From an uncultured Prosthecobacter sp. (GTDB taxonomy: Bacteria; Verrucomicrobiota; Verrucomicrobiia; Verrucomicrobiales; Verrucomicrobiaceae), in assembly GCA_947523045.1 (NCBI GenBank), contig CANNUR010000041.1:1-16730 (forward strand): a DNA stretch of 16,730 nucleotides. The letters are read 5' to 3'. Position 1 is the first letter of the stretch. Each line of letters opens with the position of its first letter. The position numbers were made by a program, and so were the translations under genes. The notes under the pieces were generated by a model. The model was not told where the DNA came from. It searched no databases and saw nothing but the letters and a program-made list of their open reading frames with translations. Below are positions 6,876-14,427 of this stretch, piece after piece.

Positions 6876-8765
6876 TCAGCCGGCGCGGCCCCAGCGCTGG
6901 AAGCACTCGATCGCCTCGTACTCGGCGAGGCCGAGGGCGTCGTAGGCACGGGCGTTCTCGCGGTTCGTCTCCGGTGCGGCGAGTTCGAGCGTCGACAGCG
7001 AGCCGTAACGCGACAAAGCGCGCGCCTTGCGTTCAAGCTGCATCGGGCTGAGCGGCACGGCCATGTCGATCTCGTGCGGCTCCAGCGCCTTCTCCTTGCC
7101 TCGGTACAACCACAGGCTGCAGGTGCCGGCCCATTCCTCGCCGGCGCAGGCCTTGAGCGCGGCCTGCAAAACACGAAAGCCAATGCCGGCGACACTGCTC
7201 GGGTCGGCGGCATCACCGGTGGCATAAATCTGGTGCGGGCGCGCCTCGCGCAGCAGGGCGGCAACGAGGTCGACATCGGCCTGTGTGCTGCGGAAGCGGC
7301 GGTAGCGGCCCTGCTCGTAGAAGGGCAGGTCGAGGAAGGTGAGTTGCTCGTTCGGCAGGTTGCAGGCGTGCGCGGCGTCGCGCAGTTCCCCGCGCAGGAC
7401 GAGCGACTTCAACTGGCGGATCAGCGGAGGGTCCTCGCCGAACTCGCCCTTTTCCTCCAGCAGACGCAGGATCTCACGGGCGTAGGCGGTCTGACGCGCC
7501 CAGGCGGCACCGTCTTCAACGACCCCGGCCAACTCCTGCAGGGTGCTGGCGAACTTGTCGACCTCGCTGTCCGGCACCCGCAGGTTGCCGCTGGTCAGCG
7601 CCACGAAGCGGACATCGTGGCCCTGTTCGACCAGGCGTTCAAGCGTTGCGCCCATGGCCACCACGGCGTCCTGCGGCTCGGGACTGAAGACCAGCACGCG
7701 CTTCGGGTAGGGGCTGGCGCGTTCGGGACGGTAGGTGTCGTCCTCGTTGGGCTTGCCGCCCGGCCAGCCGGTGATGGTGTGCTGAAGCTGGTTGAAGATG
7801 CGGATGTTGAGCTGGTAGGCCGGCCCCTGCTCGGAGAGCAGATCACTGAGGCCATGCTCGTTGTAGTGCTCGTCGGTCAGCTTCAGCACCGGTCGCGTGG
7901 TCTGGAAGGCCTGCCAGCAGACCGCGCGCCGCGTCTCGCGCGGCGTCCAGGCCACCGGACCCACCAGCCAAGGCAGCTTGACCCGGGTCAGTTCGCGCGA
8001 GGCCCCGCTGTCGATGAAGAAACGCGCGTCCGGATGATCCTGCAGGAACGAGGCGGAGATCGCCTCGGTGACCGGCCCCTCCACGGCCTTGGCGACCATG
8101 CCGGCCTTGTTTTCGCCCCAGGCCATGAGCACGAGCTTCTTGCCGCGCAGGATGGTGCCGACGCCCATGGTGATGGCGAAGTGCGGCACGTTTTCCTCGC
8201 CGCGGAAGTCGGCGGCAGCGTCCTGGCGGGTGACGCGGTCGAGGGTGATGCGCCGCGTCAGCGAGTCGCGGCTGGAGCCGGGTTCGTTGAAACCGATGTG
8301 ACCGGTGCGGCCGATGCCGAGGATCTGCAGGTCGATGCCGCCGGCGGCCTCCATGTGCTCCTCGTACTCGCGGCAGTGGGCAAACACCTGGTCGCCCGGA
8401 ACCGTGCCGCTTGGGATGTGGATGTTCGCCTTCGGGATGTCGATGTGATCGAAGAGCTGCTCGCGCATGAAGCAGGCGTAGCTCTCCGGATGATCCGGGC
8501 CGAGGCCGTAGTACTCGTCGAGGTTGAAGGTGATGACGTTCTTGAAGCTCAGGCCCTCCTCCTTGTGCAGGCGGATCAGCTCGCGGTAAAACGGCACCGG
8601 CGTCGAACCCGTGGCCATGCCGAGCACGGCGTTTTTGCCCTGGGCGGCGCGCGCCTCGATCAGCGTCCGCACCTCGGCCGCGAGTGCCTTGGCGGCGGCG
8701 GCGGAATCGGGGAAAATCTGGGTCGGAATCTTCTCGAAGGCTTCGGAGGGCGGGCGGCGTGACAT
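6876..8765 (-). CDS. nagB: NagB-like glucosamine-6-P deaminase fused to PIG-L domain
   Basis: A 629-residue, probably cytoplasmic protein. Residues 20-290 are a glucosamine-6-phosphate deaminase/isomerase domain, converting glucosamine-6-phosphate to fructose-6-phosphate and ammonia: GMATGSTP at 49-56 (phosphate loop), NLDEYYGL at 81-88, GIGRTGHIGFNEPG at 150-163. The active-site His156 and Glu161 are present. The Asp that precedes the His in E. coli NagB is Thr154 here. Residues 355-625 align with the PIG-L (LmbE-like) de-N-acetylase domain found fused to NagB in Bacteroidetes and Verrucomicrobia. The zinc motif SPHPDD reads SPEPQD (361-366) and the later DPHxxH reads DPSSVA (521-526), so the second domain is probably not a zinc deacetylase. 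Double NagB proteins of about this length are known, so it is not truncated. It is divergent from the sulfatase-NagA pair, fitting amino-sugar catabolism. No Shine-Dalgarno precedes the ATG. Confidence 0.9.
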   Translation of the reverse strand: MSRRPPSEAFEKIPTQIFPDSAAAAKALAAEVRTLIEARAAQGKNAVLGMATGSTPVPFYRELIRLHKEEGLSFKNVITFNLDEYYGLGPDHPESYACFMREQLFDHIDIPKANIHIPSGTVPGDQVFAHCREYEEHMEAAGGIDLQILGIGRTGHIGFNEPGSSRDSLTRRITLDRVTRQDAAADFRGEENVPHFAITMGVGTILRGKKLVLMAWGENKAGMVAKAVEGPVTEAISASFLQDHPDARFFIDSGASRELTRVKLPWLVGPVAWTPRETRRAVCWQAFQTTRPVLKLTDEHYNEHGLSDLLSEQGPAYQLNIRIFNQLQHTITGWPGGKPNEDDTYRPERASPYPKRVLVFSPEPQDAVVAMGATLERLVEQGHDVRFVALTSGNLRVPDSEVDKFASTLQELAGVVEDGAAWARQTAYAREILRLLEEKGEFGEDPPLIRQLKSLVLRGELRDAAHACNLPNEQLTFLDLPFYEQGRYRRFRSTQADVDLVAALLREARPHQIYATGDAADPSSVAGIGFRVLQAALKACAGEEWAGTCSLWLYRGKEKALEPHEIDMAVPLSPMQLERKARALSRYGSLSTLELAAPETNRENARAYDALGLAEYEAIECFQRWGRAG

Positions 8766-8804
8766 GGTGGTTGGGTGAGACTACAACGGACCGCATGCCG
8801 GGGT

Positions 8805-8819
8805 TCCGTCAAGGACGGA
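8805..8819. promoter_or_regulatory. Inverted repeat in divergent nagB/sulfatase spacer (candidate operator)
   Basis: The 120-base spacer between the divergent starts (8766-8885) contains TCCGTC-AAG-GACGGA (8805-8819), a perfect six-base inverted repeat. A copy of ACGGACC also occurs as a direct repeat at 8786-8792 and 8815-8821. The position between divergent genes suits a shared regulator, but the signal is short and no promoter boxes are convincing. It could be chance. Confidence 0.3.
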
Positions 8820-8885
8820 CCACGGTTTCACCATGCCGCCGACTCCCGGGAAATGTGCCACCCTCCACGGTCGTTTCCTGGGGTC

Positions 8886-10265
8886 ATGCTCCTGCGCCTC
8901 CTGACTTGCCTGTTCGCCGCCGCCGCGCTGACGGCCGCTCCGCCCAACATCGTGCTTTTCATCAGCGATGACCAGGGCTGGCCCGACCTTGGCTGCCTGG
9001 GGCTGAAGCCGATCGAAACGCCGAACCTCGACAAGCTCGCCGCGGCCGGGGTGCGGGCGACGCACTTCTATGTCACCTGGCCGGCCTGCACGCCCTCGCG
9101 CGGCAGCCTGCTGACGGGTCGCTACCCGCAGCGCAATGGCCTCTACGACATGGTGCGCAACGACCTGGTCAACTTCGGCCACCGCTACTCGGCTGAGGAG
9201 TACGCGGTGTCGCCGGAGATGACCCTGGGCCTCGATCCGCGCGAGCGCACGCTCGGCGACCTGCTGAAGCCGGCCGGCTACGTCAACGGCGTCGTCGGCA
9301 AGTGGGACATGGGCCAGGCGAAGCGTTATCTGCCGCTGCAGCGCGGTTTCGATTTCTTCTACGGCCACGGCAACAACGGCATCGATTATTACACCCACGA
9401 GCGCTACGGCGTGCCCTCGCTGTTCCGCGGCAACGCGCGCACCGAGGAGGACAAGGGCACCTACGTCACCGAGGTGTTCCGGCGCGAGGCGCTGCGCTTC
9501 GTCAACGCGCACGCCGGCAGGCAGCCCTTCTTCCTCTACCTGCCCTTCAACGCCCCGCACGGCGCCTCGACCCTGGCCGAGGACAACGGCGGCAAAAAAC
9601 CCGGCGTGCAGGCCCCGGAAGACTACAAGGCGCGCTTCCGCGACAAACTGAAGGACGAAAAGCTCGCGGGTTATTATGGGGCCGTGGCCTGCATGGATGA
9701 CGCGATCGGCGCGGTCATGGACGCGGTCGAGCAGGCCGGCCAAACCTCGAACACCCTCTTCCTCTTCCTCTCCGACAACGGTGGCAGCGGCAACGGTGGC
9801 AACGCACCGTTGCGCGGGGCGAAATCGACGATGTGGGAGGGCGGCCTGCGCGTGCCCTTCCTCCTCGTCTGGCCCGGCAAGGTGCCGGCCGGCCGTGTCA
9901 CCGACGAGTTCCTCACTTCGCTGGAAATTCTGCCCACCCTGCTCGCCGCCGCCGGTGTCGAGGCCCCCCAGGACCTGACGCTCGACGGTTTCGACATGCT
10001 GCCCGTGCTGCGTGGCGACAAGCCTTCGCCGCGCACCGAAATGTTCTGGCAGCGGCGTGGCGACAAGGCCGCCCGTGTCGGTCATTGGAAATGGCTCGAC
10101 TCCGCCAAGGGCAAGGGACTCTACGACCTGCGCAGCGACCTCGGCGAAACTCGCGACCTGTCGAAGGAAAAACCCGAGGTGCTGCAGATGCTGCAGGAAA
10201 AGTTCGCCGCCTGGCGCGCCGCCATGGACGCCACGGAACCACGAGGTCCCTTCCGCGATTATTGA
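8886..10265 (+). CDS. Secreted S1-type sulfatase
   Basis: A 459-residue protein in the formylglycine-dependent sulfatase family, hydrolysing sulfate esters. The start at 8886 is chosen because it gives a signal peptide directly (MLLRLLTCLFAAAALTAA). A GTG at 8775 is in frame, but its extra residues look unlike a signal. Core motifs: metal-binding SDDQGW at 27-32; CTPSR at 68-72, whose Cys68 would be oxidised to formylglycine by a maturase; GKWDMG at 138-143; His225 in APHG; SDNGG at 296-300; and Lys313 in GAKSTMWEGG. The usual GKWHxG His is Asp141 here, which is unusual for catalysis although the remaining residues are intact. The stop overlaps the NagA-like start (TGATG), so the two are translationally coupled. 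That pairing suggests a sulfated N-acetylhexosamine substrate, such as a 6-sulfo-GlcNAc-containing glycan (inference). The sulfatase subfamily cannot be fixed from sequence alone. Confidence 0.92.
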   Translation: MLLRLLTCLFAAAALTAAPPNIVLFISDDQGWPDLGCLGLKPIETPNLDKLAAAGVRATHFYVTWPACTPSRGSLLTGRYPQRNGLYDMVRNDLVNFGHRYSAEEYAVSPEMTLGLDPRERTLGDLLKPAGYVNGVVGKWDMGQAKRYLPLQRGFDFFYGHGNNGIDYYTHERYGVPSLFRGNARTEEDKGTYVTEVFRREALRFVNAHAGRQPFFLYLPFNAPHGASTLAEDNGGKKPGVQAPEDYKARFRDKLKDEKLAGYYGAVACMDDAIGAVMDAVEQAGQTSNTLFLFLSDNGGSGNGGNAPLRGAKSTMWEGGLRVPFLLVWPGKVPAGRVTDEFLTSLEILPTLLAAAGVEAPQDLTLDGFDMLPVLRGDKPSPRTEMFWQRRGDKAARVGHWKWLDSAKGKGLYDLRSDLGETRDLSKEKPEVLQMLQEKFAAWRAAMDATEPRGPFRDY

Positions 10266-11467
10266 TGCCCATGTCCTCCCTGCTCGTTCTCACCGGCGGC
10301 CGCGCCCTCCTGCCCGACCGCAGCCTTGATGAGGCCGCCCTGCTCTGCCGCGACGGCCGCATTGAGTGGGTGGGCAAAAGCCGCCGGCGCTGGCCGAAGG
10401 AGGCCACCGTCATTGATGTCCGCGGCGGTTGGATCGCGCCGGGATTTGTCGATCTGCACGTGCATGGCGGCAACGGCGCCGACTTCATGGACGGCACGGC
10501 CGAGGCGGTGCGCACCGCCTGTCGCGCCCATGCCCGCCATGGCACAACGACGCTGTTTCCGACCACCACGACCGGTTCACCGGCGCAGATCCGCGCCATG
10601 CTCAGGGCCTGTGCCGCGGTGCAGAAGGCCTGGTCGCCCGACGATGGCGCGCGCATCGCCGGCGTGCATCTGTACGGACCGTTCTTCGCCGCCGACAAGG
10701 TCGGCTGCCACAGTGTCGAAGGCCGGCGCGAACCGACGGCCAAGGAGTATGCCCGCTACTTTGCCGACCGCCTGGTGCGCATCGCCACCTGCGCCGCCGA
10801 GCTGCCGGGCGCGCTTGATTTCTACCGGGCCGCCCGGCGCAAGCGCTGCCTGATCACCTGCGGTCACTCCAACGCCAGCTGGCCGGAGATGCAGGCCGCC
10901 TTCAAGGCCGGCATGCGCCATGTCGATCATTTCTGGTGCGCCATGAGTTCCGTGGCCTCCGTGCGTGCCCGCCTCGGCGTGCCCATGCGCGGCAGCATGG
11001 CCGAGTTCGTGCTCGCCGAGCCGGAGATGAGCACGGAAGTGATTGCCGACGGCTGCCACCTGGCGCCCGAGCTGCTGCGCTTCGCCTGGCGGATGAAGGG
11101 GGCCCACCGGCTCTGCCTGGTCACCGATGCCAATCGTGCCCTCGATCTGCCGCCCGGCCGCTACCGTTTCGGACCGGAGGGCGACGGCTCTTGGTTCGAT
11201 AGCGACGGCAGGGTCGGTTGGGCACCGAACGGCAGCCTGGCGAGTTCGATCATGGGCATGGACCACATGGTGCGGGTCATGCACCGGGCCAGTGGCGCAC
11301 CCCTGCACGAGGTCGTGCGCATGGCCTCGCTGACCCCGGCGGAACGCGCCGGCATAGCCGGCGAAACCGGCAGCCTGGAGGTGGGCAAACGCGCCGACCT
11401 GCTCCTGCTCGACCGCCGGCTGCGCGTGCGGCGGGTCTGGCTGGGCGGGAACGAGACGGCAGCGTGA
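10265..11467 (+). CDS. nagA: NagA-like N-acetylglucosamine-6-phosphate deacetylase
   Basis: A 400-residue cytoplasmic amidohydrolase, the usual NagA length. The family reaction removes acetate from GlcNAc-6-phosphate to give glucosamine-6-phosphate, the NagB substrate. Visible motifs: DLHVHGG at 63-69; GTTTLFPTTTT at 93-103; HLYGPFF at 135-141; CGHSNAS at 199-205; HVDHFWCAM at 219-227; IADGCH at 260-265; VTDAN at 286-290. Metal ligands His201 and His222 and catalytic Asp288 are kept. The Glu of HLEGP is Tyr137, and the substrate-contacting Asn in FNAM is Cys225. It may thus be a divergent subfamily with another metal arrangement or substrate. The ATG at 10265 overlaps the sulfatase TGA; an ATG six bases later is an alternative. 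An in-frame extension back to 9833 would overlap the sulfatase and is rejected. The symbol is tentative. Confidence 0.8.
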   Translation: MPMSSLLVLTGGRALLPDRSLDEAALLCRDGRIEWVGKSRRRWPKEATVIDVRGGWIAPGFVDLHVHGGNGADFMDGTAEAVRTACRAHARHGTTTLFPTTTTGSPAQIRAMLRACAAVQKAWSPDDGARIAGVHLYGPFFAADKVGCHSVEGRREPTAKEYARYFADRLVRIATCAAELPGALDFYRAARRKRCLITCGHSNASWPEMQAAFKAGMRHVDHFWCAMSSVASVRARLGVPMRGSMAEFVLAEPEMSTEVIADGCHLAPELLRFAWRMKGAHRLCLVTDANRALDLPPGRYRFGPEGDGSWFDSDGRVGWAPNGSLASSIMGMDHMVRVMHRASGAPLHEVVRMASLTPAERAGIAGETGSLEVGKRADLLLLDRRLRVRRVWLGGNETAA

Positions 11468-11587
11468 GAGAGGCCCCACCTATCCTGCAGACAAAACCCT
11501 GGCAAAAACCGTCCTTTTTGAACCAAACCCCGGTCGCCACTGACCAAGAACCGCCCAGCCTCCGGCAAAAGAGGCTCATTTGCCAAA

Positions 11588-11616
11588 TTGTGCGCCGCGA
11601 AAAAGGCGTGTAGAAT
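11588..11616 (+). promoter_or_regulatory. Probable sigma-70-type promoter of desaturase
   Basis: In the 176-base gap before the desaturase there is TTGTGC (11588-11593), a 17-base spacer, and TAGAAT (11611-11616). The -10 box matches TATAAT in five of six positions, while the -35 box is weak. It lies in one of the few A/T-rich patches of the window, about 28 bases before the ATG at 11644. The rest of the gap (11468-11587) shows no clear terminator or gene. Confidence 0.5.
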
Positions 11617-11643
11617 GGCGTTTTAGTGTCGCCAAGTCCCACC

Positions 11644-12690
11644 ATGTCCAGCGCCCCGTCACCCGCCGAAGTGAAATCCCAGCCCGGCATTTCCGAATGG
11701 AAGGCCATCATCGCCCAGTATGCCGTGCCGTCGCTGCCGAAATCGCTCTGGCAGGTCTTCAACACCTTCGTGCCCTACTTCCTGGTTTGGTACCTCATGT
11801 GGCGCAGCCTGGAAGTCTCGTACGCCCTGACCCTCGGCCTGTCCGTGATCGCCGGACTGCTGGTCGTGCGACTCTTCATCATTTTCCATGACTGCGGTCA
11901 CGGCTCCTTCTTCCGCTCGAAACGCGCCAACGATTTCCTCGGCTTCATCACCGGCATGCTAACCTTCACGCCGTACGGCCACTGGCGCTGGCAGCACTCG
12001 GTGCATCATGCGACCTCGGGCGATCTCGACCGCCGCGGCGAGGGCGACATCTGGACGCTGACCGTGCAGGAGTACCTGGAGGCTTCCCCGTGGAAAAAAT
12101 TCGCCTACCGGCTGGCGCGCAATCCCTTCGTGCTGTTTGTGCTCGCCCCGCTGGGCATCTTCCTCATCTACCAGCGGTTTCCGTCACCGGGCGCCAAGGG
12201 CAAGGATCGCCTGTCGGTGCTGTGGATGAACCTCGCCCTCGCCGCCATGGTCGGTGGCGGCTGCTGGCTGATGGGCTGGAAGGCCTACCTGATGCTTCAG
12301 CTGCCGGTGACGATGGTCGCCGGTGCCGCGGGCATCTGGATGTTCTACGTCCAGCACCAGTATGAAGACACCTACTGGGAAAAGCGCGACAACTGGGACT
12401 ACACGACGGCGGCGCTCGAGGGCAGCTCGTTCTACAAGCTGCCCAAGATCCTGCAGTGGTTCACCGGCAACATCGGCTACCACCACGTTCATCACCTCAG
12501 CTCGCGCATCCCGAACTACAACCTCGAGCGCTGCCACCACTCGCACCCGATGTTCCAGCAGGTGAAACCCATCACCCTGCTCAGCAGCCTGAAGTGCCTG
12601 TCGCTGCGGCTCTGGGACGAACAGTCGCGCAAGCTGGTCGGCTACAGCCACCTCAAGAACCTGCGGCAGCAGGACCGCGCGGCGGCCTGA
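11644..12690 (+). CDS. Membrane fatty-acid desaturase
   Basis: A 348-residue integral membrane diiron desaturase, introducing a double bond into acyl lipids using oxygen and electrons from a carrier such as ferredoxin. All three His boxes are present: HDCGH at 82-86, HSVHH at 118-122, and HHVHH at 280-284 (HxxHH). Hydrophobic segments lie at about 42-80, 98-112, 160-178, 195-213 and 217-236. SSRIPNYNL after the third box resembles the acyl-lipid desaturases of the DesA/Bacillus Des type. The position of the double bond cannot be told from sequence. The start at 11644 is preferred over an in-frame GTG at 11626, being the first ATG after a plausible promoter. There is no Shine-Dalgarno. Such enzymes are often induced by cold; the gene stands alone, so no regulation can be shown. 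Confidence 0.9.
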   Translation: MSSAPSPAEVKSQPGISEWKAIIAQYAVPSLPKSLWQVFNTFVPYFLVWYLMWRSLEVSYALTLGLSVIAGLLVVRLFIIFHDCGHGSFFRSKRANDFLGFITGMLTFTPYGHWRWQHSVHHATSGDLDRRGEGDIWTLTVQEYLEASPWKKFAYRLARNPFVLFVLAPLGIFLIYQRFPSPGAKGKDRLSVLWMNLALAAMVGGGCWLMGWKAYLMLQLPVTMVAGAAGIWMFYVQHQYEDTYWEKRDNWDYTTAALEGSSFYKLPKILQWFTGNIGYHHVHHLSSRIPNYNLERCHHSHPMFQQVKPITLLSSLKCLSLRLWDEQSRKLVGYSHLKNLRQQDRAAA

Positions 12691-12691
12691 G

Positions 12692-12732
12692 CTCACACCA
12701 TCCGCACGGTGCCTTGCCGTGAAGCTGGTGAG
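12692..12732. terminator. Imperfect hairpin between desaturase and glpD (candidate)
   Basis: Right after the desaturase stop, CTCACACCA (12692-12700) pairs with TGGTGAG (12726-12732) if two bases bulge. Inside it, CACGG (12705-12709) pairs with CCGTG (12717-12721) around a short loop. This two-part hairpin sits between converging genes and could stop transcription from either side, but neither strand has a T tract after it. It is a candidate only. Confidence 0.35.
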
Positions 12733-12755
12733 AACGGCACGCGCACCTGCCAGTC

Positions 12756-14330
12756 TCAGGCGTCAAGCATGTAACCTCCGGCCAGGTGATGGAAATGGCG
12801 CACCTGGTGCGCCTGCCAGGCGGCGTCACGGCCGAATTCCGTCGCCAGCAGCGCCGCCACCCGCGGGGCCGCTTCCAGGGCGGCCTGGGCGTCGAGCAGC
12901 AGGGCGCGCGTGCGGCGCGCCAGCACGTCCTCGACAGTGCGCGCCATCTCGTGGCGCGCATGCCAGACCACCTCGGCCTCGAGAAACTCCAGGTGCGGAT
13001 GCAGGCGTGCGGCCAGGGCTGGCGCGGCGGCGACGAGGTCGCGGATGCCGGCGGCATCGGCACCATACACGCGCAGGTGCGAGTTCTCAGACGCCGGCGC
13101 ACCGGACGCGCCGTGCACCGGCAGGTCGCGGGTCGGACAGGCGTGCTGCTCAAGGCCGCCCACCATCTCGGCGTGATCGATGACGTCCTCGGCCATCTTG
13201 CGGTAGGTGGTCCACTTGCCGCCGCCGAGGGTGATCAGGCCGGATTCGGACACCGCGATCAGGTGATCGCGCGACAGCGCGGCGGTCGATTCCGCCTCCG
13301 CCTTGATGAGCGGGCGCAGACCGGCGAAGACGCTGAGGACATCGTGGCGCGAGGGATCGCGCGCGAGGTAGCGGGTGATCTGGCCAAAGACGAAATCGAT
13401 TTCCTCGGGCAGAGCGCGCGGCTCCAGCGCGGCCTGCGCCACCGGCGTGTCGGTGGTGCCGACGACCAACCGGCCGTGCCACGGCACGGCGAAGAGCACG
13501 CGGCCGTCGTCGGTCTTCGGAATCATGACGGCGGTGTTGCCCGGCAGGAAATCGGCGGGCAGGACGAGGTGAATGCCCTGGCTCGGGCTGAGCAGCGGCG
13601 GCGCGGCCGGTTCATCAAAGGCGCGCACGCTATCGGCAAACACCCCCGTGGCGTTGATGACGGCGCGGGCACGCACCTCGAATTCACGACCACCTTCCTC
13701 GTCGATCAAACGCAGGCCGGCGACATGACCGTGCTCCTTGAGCAGGCCGGCGCAGCGGCAGTGATTGAGCACCACCGCGCCGTGCTCGGCGGCGGTCTGC
13801 GCGAGATTGATGGCGAGGCGGGCATCATCGAACTGGCCGTCGTGATAGAGGATGCCGCCATTGAGGCCTTCGCGCTCGAGGTTGGGCAGCAGATCGAGCA
13901 CATCGCCGCGGGTCAGCCAGCGCGAGGGCTCAAGACCGAGGCGGCCGGCGAGGCCGTCGTAGACCTTCAGGCCAATGCCGTAAAACGGTCCCTCCCACCA
14001 GTGGTAGTTCGGAATCACAAAGGGCAGGCTGTGGACGAGGTGGGGCGCGTTGCGGCAGAGCAGGCCGCGCTCGCGCAGCGCCTCGAGCACGAGGGCGACA
14101 TTGCCCTGCTTCAGGTAGCGCACGCCACCGTGAACCAGCTTGGTGCTGCGACTCGAGGTGCCCTTGGCGAAGTCGGACTGGTCGACGAGCAAGACCGAGT
14201 GGCCGCGCGCCGCGGCATCGACCGCCGCGCCCAGGCCGGAGGCCCCGCCGCCAATGATGGCGATGTCAAAACCGGTCGTGGAGCTGAGGCGGTCGAGCTG
14301 GGATTCGCGGCGGAAGGGAGTGGCGTCCAT
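12756..14330 (-). CDS. glpD: FAD-dependent glycerol-3-phosphate dehydrogenase
   Basis: A 524-residue flavoprotein, usual for GlpD, which oxidises sn-glycerol-3-phosphate to dihydroxyacetone phosphate and passes electrons to quinone at the inner membrane. The FAD Rossmann motif GGGASG is at residues 27-32, after DIAII. Other family features are GTSSRSTKLVHGGVRYL near residues 57-73, WHGRLVVGTTDTP, GLRPLI and GGGKWTTYR. A C-terminal helical domain completes the family architecture. An in-frame GTG at 14342 would add four residues; the ATG at 14330 is preferred, although only a weak purine stretch precedes it. The gene converges with the desaturase and is divergent from the DUF4112 gene. No glpF, glpK or regulator is adjacent, so control cannot be inferred. 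All recognised motifs look intact. Confidence 0.93.
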   Translation of the reverse strand: MDATPFRRESQLDRLSSTTGFDIAIIGGGASGLGAAVDAAARGHSVLLVDQSDFAKGTSSRSTKLVHGGVRYLKQGNVALVLEALRERGLLCRNAPHLVHSLPFVIPNYHWWEGPFYGIGLKVYDGLAGRLGLEPSRWLTRGDVLDLLPNLEREGLNGGILYHDGQFDDARLAINLAQTAAEHGAVVLNHCRCAGLLKEHGHVAGLRLIDEEGGREFEVRARAVINATGVFADSVRAFDEPAAPPLLSPSQGIHLVLPADFLPGNTAVMIPKTDDGRVLFAVPWHGRLVVGTTDTPVAQAALEPRALPEEIDFVFGQITRYLARDPSRHDVLSVFAGLRPLIKAEAESTAALSRDHLIAVSESGLITLGGGKWTTYRKMAEDVIDHAEMVGGLEQHACPTRDLPVHGASGAPASENSHLRVYGADAAGIRDLVAAAPALAARLHPHLEFLEAEVVWHARHEMARTVEDVLARRTRALLLDAQAALEAAPRVAALLATEFGRDAAWQAHQVRHFHHLAGGYMLDA

Positions 14331-14416
14331 GGGGATTCTCACAGCTTACGGCAGTCGCCGGGCCGGAGGCGAGCCGGGATTTGCGCGGCCGCGCTGGCGG
14401 GCGCCCGAATCGCGGT

Positions 14417-14422
14417 TAATTT
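14417..14422 (+). promoter_or_regulatory. Possible -10 box of leaderless type
   Basis: TAATTT ends five bases before the DUF4112 start codon and fits the TAnnnT pattern expected at -11 to -6 if transcription begins at the ATG. No convincing -35 box is present. This would be a leaderless transcript, consistent with the absence of a Shine-Dalgarno motif, but a six-base match is weak evidence. Confidence 0.3.
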
Positions 14423-14427
14423 GACGC

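Noticed and set aside
6771..8762. A 663-codon open frame on the plus strand
   Set aside because: It is antisense to the NagB fusion, which has full catalytic motifs. The plus-strand product shows no family features.
8775..8885. A 37-residue extension of the sulfatase from GTG 8775
   Set aside because: The extra residues do not resemble a signal peptide, whereas the ATG at 8886 begins one directly.
9833..10264. An N-terminal extension of the NagA-like gene
   Set aside because: It would overlap the sulfatase by over 400 bases. The family-like N-terminus starts at 10265, and the TGATG overlap supports that start.
11503..11520. CAAAAA/TTTTTG inverted repeat after nagA as a terminator
   Set aside because: A six-base, A/T-only stem is too weak to act as a terminator hairpin, and there is no GC stem before the T run.
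14383..14394. GCGCGGCCGCGC palindrome between glpD and DUF4112
   Set aside because: A 12-base GC-only palindrome is not surprising at this base composition, and nothing else marks it as a site.
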